This document shows positions 8,631-15,512 of a stretch of 64,000 nt of DNA, one piece after another. The translations under genes were made by a program, and so were the position numbers. This stretch comes from Leisingera sp. M658. GTDB lineage: Bacteria > Pseudomonadota > Alphaproteobacteria > Rhodobacterales > Rhodobacteraceae. Numbering within the stretch: the first letter of the stretch is position 1; every line of letters starts with the position of its first letter. Under the pieces are notes generated by a model, which saw nothing but the letters and a program-made list of their open reading frames with translations, was not told where the DNA came from and ran no database searches. Where the stretch lies: assembly GCF_025144145.1 (NCBI RefSeq), contig NZ_CP083546.1:4126001-4190000 (forward strand), in the 5' to 3' direction.

Positions 8631-9345
8631 AGATTTTCGCTGCCTTCATTTGCTCATATAAAGGCAGCGCCGCCTGCAGCACGGGCTGGAGGTCTTCCGG
8701 CACCTCCGGCAGCGGGCCTTCCGGGCCAGCAAATCCGGTTGAATTCCAGACCGCACCGTACCAATGCGCCGCCCACACGCCGTCGTCCTTATGTCCGCCC
8801 CTTGGCCAGGTCAGCATCTTCGGGGAATACGGCATGCCAACCGTCTCGCACAACTGTTCCAGTTTGCCTGCCGGATCATTCCGAATGTCATGGCTGTCCA
8901 CGACAACCGGTGCATGTCCCCAGCTGCGCACCAGTTCGAGCAACTCCGCCTGCTGGCGGAATCCAATGTCTTCCAGTGTGGGATTTTCCCGTTTCACCGC
9001 ATATGAGGCGATCACACGGGCAGGATGACGGATCAGAAAGACATTAGTGACCTCTTGCATCCACTGCCGCGGAACGCCGGGGATCATATGCTGAGTCATA
9101 TGTTTTTGATAGTAGTACGGCTTGGCGCCTGGAACATCTCCCAGAAGCGCCTTTGCTACCTCGTCCGGATCCCGCGGCTGGCTGTCCAGAATTTCCGCTC
9201 GCATCGGGTGGCTCAGGCCGGTCATCGCCAGGTAGGCAGCGTAAAACGGTTCATCCACCACTGCGCAGTCACCCCGGTTGCCAAAGGCGTACATCAACGC
9301 CGTCGACAGGTTCCGCGGCCCGGACCACATGGCAATCCGCATCAT
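8629..9345 (-). CDS. Sulfotransferase-like P-loop protein
   Basis: 238 residues. The two co-substrate motifs of the PAPS sulfotransferase superfamily are visible: a 5' phosphosulfate loop SGPRNLSTALMYAFGNRG near the N-terminus, and a 3'-phosphate motif RHPARVIASYAVKRE in mid-protein. Catalytic activity and acceptor are unknown. The ATG at 9345 overlaps the stop of the upstream aminotransferase gene (ATGA) and has AAGGAG five bases before it, so I prefer it to the GTG at 9351. The tight coupling suggests that both proteins act in one pathway; from memory, plant branched-chain-aminotransferase-like proteins carry a comparable domain pair in one chain. Confidence 0.8.
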   Translation of the reverse strand: MMRIAMWSGPRNLSTALMYAFGNRGDCAVVDEPFYAAYLAMTGLSHPMRAEILDSQPRDPDEVAKALLGDVPGAKPYYYQKHMTQHMIPGVPRQWMQEVTNVFLIRHPARVIASYAVKRENPTLEDIGFRQQAELLELVRSWGHAPVVVDSHDIRNDPAGKLEQLCETVGMPYSPKMLTWPRGGHKDDGVWAAHWYGAVWNSTGFAGPEGPLPEVPEDLQPVLQAALPLYEQMKAAKI

Positions 9346-10250
9346 GCGCACTCCTTTTCGATCAGATCCTTATAGAGGGCACGAAGATTTTCGGTCATGG
9401 GTCCCATCTGACCGCTGCCGATCTGCCGCCCGTCGATGCTGCCCACCGGTGTCTGCGCCCCGAAAGTGCCAGTCAGAAAGGCTTCGTCGGCACCGTATGC
9501 ATCCACCAGCGAATAGTTCCGCTCGTGAACTGGAATACTGTTGGCGCGGCACAAATCGATCACTTTCTGCCGGGTAATGCCGTTCATGCAATAATCCCCG
9601 GTCGAAGTCCAAACCTCCCCCTTGCGCACGATGAAAAAGTTGCAGGCATTTGTGGTGTTCACAAAGCCATTCACGTCCAGCATCAGCGCCTCATCTGCGC
9701 CGGCCTTTTCGGCAGCGATACAGGCGATGATACAGTTCAACTTGGAGTGGGAATTCAGTTTGGGGTCCTGCGTCATCGGCAGCCCGCGGATATGCGGCAC
9801 TGTGGCCAATTTTATCGGACGCGGCAGATTGGGGCGGGAATGCTCCATGATAATGGTAATCGTCGGACCCTGCTGCGACAGCGAAGGGTGCTGGAAAGGG
9901 CGTGTTTTTACCCCGCGCGTGACCATCAGCCGGGCATGGGCATCAGTGGTCATTCCATTGGCTTTCTGTGTCTCTAACACAGCGGTTTTCACGCCCTCCC
10001 GGTCCAACCCGATGTCCAGGTCAATCGCCTTGGCAGCCTCAAACAGCCGGTCCAAATGTTCGTCAAAGAAGGCCCAGGTTCCATTGTACAACCGCAACCC
10101 TTCCCACACGCCGTCGCCCAGCATGAAGCCGCTGTCATAAACACTCACCTTGGCCTCAGCCTTGGGGACAGTTTTTCCATTCAGATAGATCAGGATTTCT
10201 TCGTTGCGCTGATCTTCTTCAGCTTGGTGAGTGCTCATCTTTTCAGTCAT
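9342..10250 (-). CDS. Class IV (branched-chain/D-amino-acid type) PLP aminotransferase
   Basis: 302 residues from the ATG at 10250, which is preceded by GGAGGATCCC; upstream in-frame ATGs lack a site. Fold-type IV features: YLNGKTVPKAEAKVSVYDSGFMLGDGVWEGLR at the N-terminus, the PLP lysine in HSKLN, and a C-terminal FLTGTFGAQTPVGSIDGR. In IlvE the motif NGYISEGAGENLF supplies a glutamate that contacts the PLP ring nitrogen; here the aligned motif is NGFVNTTNACNFF, with threonine in that position. This suggests altered chemistry or substrate, so I do not call it ilvE. Overlaps the sulfotransferase gene by four bases. Confidence 0.85.
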   Translation of the reverse strand: MTEKMSTHQAEEDQRNEEILIYLNGKTVPKAEAKVSVYDSGFMLGDGVWEGLRLYNGTWAFFDEHLDRLFEAAKAIDLDIGLDREGVKTAVLETQKANGMTTDAHARLMVTRGVKTRPFQHPSLSQQGPTITIIMEHSRPNLPRPIKLATVPHIRGLPMTQDPKLNSHSKLNCIIACIAAEKAGADEALMLDVNGFVNTTNACNFFIVRKGEVWTSTGDYCMNGITRQKVIDLCRANSIPVHERNYSLVDAYGADEAFLTGTFGAQTPVGSIDGRQIGSGQMGPMTENLRALYKDLIEKECA

Positions 10251-10280
10251 GGGATCCTCCTTTGCCGGCACGTTAGTAAT

Positions 10281-10292
10281 ATTGGATCCAAT
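10281..10292. promoter_or_regulatory. Perfect 12-base palindrome ATTGGATCCAAT
   Basis: Lies 31-42 bases upstream of the aminotransferase start and about 110 bases before msrA. Its form resembles operators of FadR-type GntR regulators, but no such regulator is nearby. The match is seen; the role as operator is inference. Confidence 0.4.
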
Positions 10293-10399
10293 TTCCAAGC
10301 GGTAACTTGCTGTCACCAGTCCGTGAAATCCGCCGCTGCCGGGTTGAGAGACGCAGCAACAGCCGGCAGGGTGGCAGCAAAGCAGAATGGAGTCCCAAG

Positions 10400-11065
10400 A
10401 TGCGTATACTGGAAAGACTGAGATTTTTGACTTTGATGGGCCTTATTGCCATCGGTACGGTTGCTCATGCCAATCCGGTGCAGGCGCAAGCAACTGAAGT
10501 TTTGACCGTGGCCGGGGGGTGCTTCTGGTGTGTGGAAAGCGATTTTGAAGGCGTGCCCGGGGTGATCGAAGCCGTGTCGGGCTATACCGGTGGCAAGACC
10601 AAAAGCCCGACTTACAAAGACGTCAGCCGCGGCGGCAGCGGCCATTACGAAGCGGTGCAAATTACTTTTGATCCGGCAAAAGTCTCGCGCGGGCATTTGC
10701 TGGAATTGTTTATCCGTTCAGTTGATCCGACCGACGCAGGCGGCCAGTTCTGCGATCGCGGAGAGAGCTACCGCACCGCGGTATTCGTCTCTAACAAGGT
10801 CGAGAAGGCCCTAGCCAGGCGGGTTATATCCGAAGCTCAGGATGCCTTGGGGAAAACAATCGTGACGCCTGTCCTTTCAGCAAAGACCTTCTATGAAGCA
10901 GAAGACTATCATCAGGACTACTACAAGGGGGACAATTTGGTGTTCACCCGCTTTGGCCCCAAACGCCAGGCAGAGGCCTATAAGCGATACCGCCAGGCCT
11001 GCGGCCGCGATGAGCGGGTGGCGCAGCTGTGGGGCGATGCCGCGCCATTTGCAAACGGGCATTGA
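10400..11065 (+). CDS. msrA: Peptide methionine-(S)-sulfoxide reductase, exported
   Basis: 221 residues. Reduces methionine S-sulfoxide in damaged proteins. The catalytic motif is GGCFWCVES (reactive cysteine in GCFW), followed by the family's GYTGG and GHYEAVQITFDP, and by the YHQDYY segment. An N-terminal segment of about 27 residues (RILERLRFLTLMGLIAIGTV) ending AHANPVQAQA looks like a signal peptide, so it probably works in the periplasm. The ATG at 10400 has GGAG upstream; a reading from 10307 would put 31 unrelated residues before the signal peptide. Resolving cysteines are expected in the tail (RQACGRDE). Confidence 0.93.
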   Translation: MRILERLRFLTLMGLIAIGTVAHANPVQAQATEVLTVAGGCFWCVESDFEGVPGVIEAVSGYTGGKTKSPTYKDVSRGGSGHYEAVQITFDPAKVSRGHLLELFIRSVDPTDAGGQFCDRGESYRTAVFVSNKVEKALARRVISEAQDALGKTIVTPVLSAKTFYEAEDYHQDYYKGDNLVFTRFGPKRQAEAYKRYRQACGRDERVAQLWGDAAPFANGH

Positions 11066-11129
11066 AACGGGGCGCTGCCCCCTTGGCCTGACGGCCAATT
11101 CCCCCGGAGTATTTTGACCAGAAAGAAGC
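11066..11129 (+). repeat. GC-rich hairpin intergenic element, copy 2, terminator-like
   Basis: Directly after msrA: hairpin GGGGC-gct-GCCCC (11069-11081), then TTGGCC-tgac-GGCCAA (11083-11098), then CCCCCGGAGTATTTT with a short T-run and an AGAAAGAAG tail. I recall this composite from many Rhodobacteraceae intergenic regions. Probably ends msrA transcription. Confidence 0.6.
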
Positions 11130-11142
11130 TGGCTGCCGCAGA

Positions 11143-12015
11143 CTAAAAACCGGCTTCCTGCACTTCTTTCAGCTCAGGAATCACATCTGCCGTGCCATGC
11201 CGCGTGACCATCAGTGCCGCAGCCTTTGCGGCCAGTGGCATTGCTTGTGCCAGCGGCAAACCCTGATCCAGACCTGCGAGGACATATCCGGTGAAAGTGT
11301 CCCCTGCCCCCGTGGTATCCACGGGCGTTACCGGAAGAGCGGGAACATCCAGAACTGCACCGGTTTCGCCGTCGATATGCCGGGCTCCTTTAGCACCAAG
11401 AGTGATAATCACGTCTTTGATGCCAAGCTCATCCGGCAACTTGCCAGAGGCCTCCTTCAGCTGTCCGGCTTCCACCTCGTTCAGGATCAAGAGGTCGAGA
11501 AACGGAAGAACCGCTTGGACGGCGTCCGCGTCAAAGGGGGCGGCGGCGTAGCAGACCTGCATCCCGTGATCCCGGCCCGCATGGGCAGCTTCAGCCTGCA
11601 TATTGGTTTCATTCTGCATCACCAGAATGTCACCTGCATTTGCCCGTGAAAGCGCTTGCTCCAGCTGGTCTTGGGTCAGCGCACGGTTGGCGCCTGGAAA
11701 CAGGATGATCTGGTTTTCACCCTCCGGCTCCACCGCAATGATGGCGTGGCCGGTTGGGATGTCCGCCTGGGCAATGTCGCGAATTCCGGCGCCATAACCC
11801 TTCAACCGCTCAATTGCCCAAGCCCCGTCAGGTCCAACAGCGCCAATGTGATTAACCTCGCTGCCAGCGCGGACGGCGGCAACGGACATGTTGGCGCCTT
11901 TCCCGCCCAAAAAGCGGTCAAGGCGCCTAGCGGCAAGGGTTTCCCCCGCCGCCGGCAGATGCGGCAAGGCATAGACCATGTCCGCATTGATTGATCCCAG
12001 GTTCCAGATTGCCAT
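11143..12015 (-). CDS. PfkB-family sugar kinase, ribokinase-like
   Basis: 290 residues. PfkB signatures: N-terminal GSINADMVYALPHLPAAGE and GGKGANMSVAAVRAG, and the C-terminal catalytic signature DTTGAGDTFTGYVLAGL, whose aspartate in GAGD is the general base. It is closest in pattern to ribokinase (ATP-dependent phosphorylation of ribose at O5), but no ribose transport genes are near, so the substrate is not certain and I leave the symbol blank. It follows maeB by six bases on the same strand, an unexpected pairing that suggests co-transcription. Confidence 0.85.
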   Translation of the reverse strand: MAIWNLGSINADMVYALPHLPAAGETLAARRLDRFLGGKGANMSVAAVRAGSEVNHIGAVGPDGAWAIERLKGYGAGIRDIAQADIPTGHAIIAVEPEGENQIILFPGANRALTQDQLEQALSRANAGDILVMQNETNMQAEAAHAGRDHGMQVCYAAAPFDADAVQAVLPFLDLLILNEVEAGQLKEASGKLPDELGIKDVIITLGAKGARHIDGETGAVLDVPALPVTPVDTTGAGDTFTGYVLAGLDQGLPLAQAMPLAAKAAALMVTRHGTADVIPELKEVQEAGF

Positions 12016-12021
12016 CTCAGA

Positions 12022-14277
12022 TCACCCGATGTTGCAGGCTGCCAGTACCGCCATATTCAAAATGTCATTGGTGGTGGAGGTGGTCGAGCAGATCTGGATC
12101 GGCTTGTCGATGCCAGACAGGATCGGGCCGATTACCGTGGCGCCGCCCATCTCCTGCATCAGCTTGACCGAGATCGAGGCCGAGTGGCGGGCCGGCACGA
12201 TCAGGATGTTGGCCGGGCCGGTCAGACGCTGAAACGGGTAGTACCGCTGCGCCCGCTCGTTCAGTGCCACATCAACGGTCATTTCGCCTTCGTATTCGAA
12301 ATCAACACCACGCTTGTCCAGAACGGCGGGTGCGACATGCATTTTTTCCGCGCGCTCCGACACTGGATAGCCAAAGGTGGAGAAGCTGACAAAGGCCACC
12401 CTCGGTTCAAGCCCCATATGACGGGCAACGCCCACAGCACGTTCAGCGATGTTTGCCAGGTGGTTCTCATCCGGCCATTCATGCACCAGCGTGTCCCCGA
12501 TCAGCACGATCCGGCCTTTATGCAACAGTGCAGTCACACCAGCGGCACCATGATCGGCATCGGCATCAAACACATGGTTGATCCGTTCCAGAACATGGGC
12601 CGATTTCCGGGTTGCACCGGTGACCAGACCATCGCCATGCCCATGCGCCAGCATCAGGCTGGCGAACACGTGCCGGTCACGTCCTACCAGCCGGTGAATA
12701 TCTTTGTGATCAAAGCCTTTACGCTGCAAGCGGCTGTACAGGAAGTCCTTGTACAAATCGAAATTCGGCGTGTTGGCAGCGTTGACAATTTCCAGCTCAC
12801 GCACAGCATCGCCAAGGCCGGCTTTTTCCAGTTTGGTGCGCACATCCTCCTGCCGGCCCACAACCAGTGATTTCCCAAAGCCCGAACGCTGGTACATCAC
12901 TGCAGCGCGCAGCGCACGCGGATCATCCCCTTCGGCAAAGATCATCCGGGACTGGGCGGACCGGGCACGGGCATTCAATCCACGCAGGATAGAGGCGGTC
13001 GGATCCATGCGGGATTTCAATCCCACCTCATAGGCGTCCATGTCCACGATCGGACGGCGGGCGGCACCGGTGTCCATGCCTGCCCTGGCCACCGCCAGCG
13101 GGATCCGATGGATAAGCCGGGGATCAAAGGGCGTCGGAATGATATAGTCGCGGCCAAATGACAGCGACTTGCCATAGGCCAGCGCCACTTCATCCGGCAC
13201 ATCCTCACGCGCGAGTGCTGCCAGAGCGTGGGCACAGGCGATCTTCATCTCGTCGTTGATAGCGCGGGCGTGGATGTCCAGCGCGCCGCGGAACAGGTAG
13301 GGAAATCCCAGCACGTTGTTGACCTGGTTCGGGTAATCGGACCGGCCGGTGGCGACGATGGCATCAACACGCACCTCATGCGCTTCTTCGGGAGTGATTT
13401 CCGGATCCGGGTTTGCCATCGCAAAAATCACCGGATTGTCGGCCATCGCGGCGACCATCTCCTGGGTTACCGCGCCCTTGACCGATACGCCCAGAAAGAC
13501 GTCGGCACCGTGCATGGCTTCTTCCAGAGTGCGCAGATCCGTGCTGATCGCATGGGCGGATTTCCACTGGTTCATGCCCTCGGTACGGCCCTGATAGATC
13601 ACGCCTTTGGTGTCGCAGACAATGCAGTTTTCGTGCCGCGCGCCCATGGCTTTCAACAGCTCGATACAGGCAATGCCGGCTGCCCCTGCCCCATTCAGGA
13701 CGATCTTCACATCCTCAATCTTCTTGCCCGACAGATGCAGCGCGTTGATCAGGCCGGCCGCACAGATCACCGCAGTGCCGTGCTGATCATCGTGGAAGAC
13801 GGGAATATCCATCTCTTCCTTGAGCTTCTGCTCAATGATGAAACACTCCGGCGCCTTGATGTCTTCCAGGTTGATGCCGCCAAAGGTCGGCCCCATCAGC
13901 TTAACCGCTTCGATGAACTTGTCCGGATCCTCGGTATCCAGTTCGATGTCGATCGAGTTCACGTCAGCGAAGCGTTTGAACAGGACAGATTTGCCCTCCA
14001 TCACCGGCTTAGAGCCCAAAGCCCCCAGATTGCCCAGACCCAGCACCGCCGTGCCGTTGGAGATCACCGCAACCAGATTGCCCTTGTTGGTGTAATCATA
14101 GGCGGTCTCAGGATTTGCCGCGATTGCCTCGCAAGGCACCGCAACCCCCGGAGAGTAGGCCAAAGACAGATCCCGCTGCGTTGTCATCGGGACAGTGGCA
14201 TTGATCTCCCATTTGCCCGGAGACGGCTCCAGGTGAAACGCCAGGGCTTCCTCATCGGTGATCTTTGTTTTGGGCAT
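12022..14277 (-). CDS. maeB: NADP-dependent malic enzyme with phosphotransacetylase-like domain
   Basis: 751 residues. The first 430 form the malic enzyme: AYSPGVAVPCEAIA, then DDQHGTAVICAAGLINAL (metal and substrate site), then VLNGAGAAGIACIELL (nucleotide-binding loop). The remainder is a phosphate acetyl/butyryl-transferase domain, without which many family members still decarboxylate malate; it is mostly regulatory (acetyl-CoA sensing). The reaction is oxidative decarboxylation of malate to pyruvate with reduction of NADP. The start MPKTKITDEEALAFH at 14277 is the usual one; an in-frame ATG at 14337 adds 20 unconserved residues. The MaeB-type fusion is normal for Proteobacteria. Confidence 0.95.
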   Translation of the reverse strand: MPKTKITDEEALAFHLEPSPGKWEINATVPMTTQRDLSLAYSPGVAVPCEAIAANPETAYDYTNKGNLVAVISNGTAVLGLGNLGALGSKPVMEGKSVLFKRFADVNSIDIELDTEDPDKFIEAVKLMGPTFGGINLEDIKAPECFIIEQKLKEEMDIPVFHDDQHGTAVICAAGLINALHLSGKKIEDVKIVLNGAGAAGIACIELLKAMGARHENCIVCDTKGVIYQGRTEGMNQWKSAHAISTDLRTLEEAMHGADVFLGVSVKGAVTQEMVAAMADNPVIFAMANPDPEITPEEAHEVRVDAIVATGRSDYPNQVNNVLGFPYLFRGALDIHARAINDEMKIACAHALAALAREDVPDEVALAYGKSLSFGRDYIIPTPFDPRLIHRIPLAVARAGMDTGAARRPIVDMDAYEVGLKSRMDPTASILRGLNARARSAQSRMIFAEGDDPRALRAAVMYQRSGFGKSLVVGRQEDVRTKLEKAGLGDAVRELEIVNAANTPNFDLYKDFLYSRLQRKGFDHKDIHRLVGRDRHVFASLMLAHGHGDGLVTGATRKSAHVLERINHVFDADADHGAAGVTALLHKGRIVLIGDTLVHEWPDENHLANIAERAVGVARHMGLEPRVAFVSFSTFGYPVSERAEKMHVAPAVLDKRGVDFEYEGEMTVDVALNERAQRYYPFQRLTGPANILIVPARHSASISVKLMQEMGGATVIGPILSGIDKPIQICSTTSTTNDILNMAVLAACNIG

Positions 14278-14577
14278 TTTATCTCGTGTCCTCTCCTCGT
14301 CGCGGTCCGTCTTAGCCCAGCCAACCGCGCCCCTCAATCCGGGCTTTCAAGAATCTGTATAGCCAGAATTGGGATAAATGCGACCAAAGGACGATAGATA
14401 ACGCCAAGTTTTCACCTTAAAGTAGACGCCCGGCTGCTGTAATTTATTAATAGGTATTAACACGCACCTGCAAGCCAGGTGGCGCTGCGCGCTCGAACTC
14501 ATGAGCCTGATAAGCACGTGTCAGAATGACATCTGTCCGCCCGGAACACGGGCCTAGGATCAAAGGAATAATGAGGA
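14278..14577. other. 300-base intergenic region between maeB and the flagellin gene
   Basis: No gene seen. It holds TTAA-N6-TTAA (14448-14461), one base short of the CtrA spacing, a small hairpin CACCTG-caagc-CAGGTG, and GCCCG-gaaca-CGGGC about 30 bases before the flagellin start. It must contain both divergent promoters, but I cannot place them with confidence. Confidence 0.5.
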
Positions 14578-15411
14578 ATGATAAGTTTCCAAAACAATTC
14601 CGGCGCGATGGTTGCCTTGCAGACATTGGGTGGCGTCAATAGCCAACTCGACACCGTGCAAGACAGCATATCCACCGGCAAAGAAGTCAACATGGCGCAG
14701 GATAACGCCGCGCTTTGGGCGATCTCCGAACTGATGGATTCAGATATTTCGGGGCTGCGTTCTGTCTCAGACACGTTGTCGCTGGGTGAAGCCACCGTGG
14801 CGGTTGCTTCTGCCGGAGCGGAACAGATCACTGACACTTTAACAGAAATGCGGTCACTGGCAGTTATGGCGGCAAGCGGGATGGGGGATTTCAGCAAATT
14901 CGAAGCCGCCCTGTCGCAAAAGACCGAGCAGATCAATTCCATAATCTCATCCTCCAGTTTCAATGGTGTGAACCTGCTGAAAACTGATGTGGACGGCAAT
15001 GGCGGCACAGCGCTGACTGTCCCGTCAGCACTATCCGCGACCGGAGGCGTGACCACGCTCAGCGTTGATGGCGCGGACTTCGAAGGCAGCCCGCAGTTTG
15101 ACATTGGCAACCGGACAGCCATCACCGACAGCGCCAGCGCACTGACCGCCCTGGGAGAAATCGAGGGGTTCCTGGCTTACGCAATCGACAGTTCCGCCGC
15201 TCTTGGCGCCAGCGCCGGCGGCATTGCCGAACAGAACCAGTATGTCGGCAAGCTGTCGGATTCGATCACCCAGGGAGTCAGTTCGATGATCGACACCAGC
15301 ATGGAGGAAGCGGCGACAAAACTTCTGGCGCTGCAGGCGCAGCAACAGCTGAGCACCCTGTCACTCTCCATCGTCAACACAATGCCCGACACACTGCGCA
15401 ACCTTTACTGA
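14578..15411 (+). CDS. Flagellin (isolated copy)
   Basis: 277 residues. N-terminal flagellin domain with NNSGAMVALQTLGGVNSQLD, ISTGKEVNMAQDNAALWAIS and SLSLG-like repeats, and a C-terminal helix region (EEAATKLLALQAQQQLSTLS then LSIVNTMPDTLRNLY) that forms the D0/D1 core of the filament. The middle is short, as in other alphaproteobacterial flagellins. No flagellar genes surround it; it stands alone between maeB and mutS, so it may be a minor or alternative filament subunit. The ribosome-binding site is weak (AATGAGGAATG). It is divergent enough from typical Roseobacter FlaA (starts MISFQNNSG) that it could be a paralogue. Confidence 0.88.
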   Translation: MISFQNNSGAMVALQTLGGVNSQLDTVQDSISTGKEVNMAQDNAALWAISELMDSDISGLRSVSDTLSLGEATVAVASAGAEQITDTLTEMRSLAVMAASGMGDFSKFEAALSQKTEQINSIISSSSFNGVNLLKTDVDGNGGTALTVPSALSATGGVTTLSVDGADFEGSPQFDIGNRTAITDSASALTALGEIEGFLAYAIDSSAALGASAGGIAEQNQYVGKLSDSITQGVSSMIDTSMEEAATKLLALQAQQQLSTLSLSIVNTMPDTLRNLY

Positions 15412-15512
15412 CAGCAGACTGCCGCCAGTGTTCCTGGCGGCAGTCACATCCGGGTTTTCCTCGGACCGCCCCCAATGTACACGTTTTACAACGACGACCC
15501 GGGGGAATTTTC

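Noticed and set aside
13228-14397. 389-codon plus-strand frame opposite maeB
   Set aside because: Lies wholly antisense to the well-conserved malic enzyme; low-complexity histidine/arginine-rich product typical of a GC-rich shadow frame.
14462-14577. Sigma-54 or sigma-28 promoter for the flagellin gene
   Set aside because: No GG-N10-GC with the right context, nor TAAA with a GCCGATAA-like partner at proper spacing.
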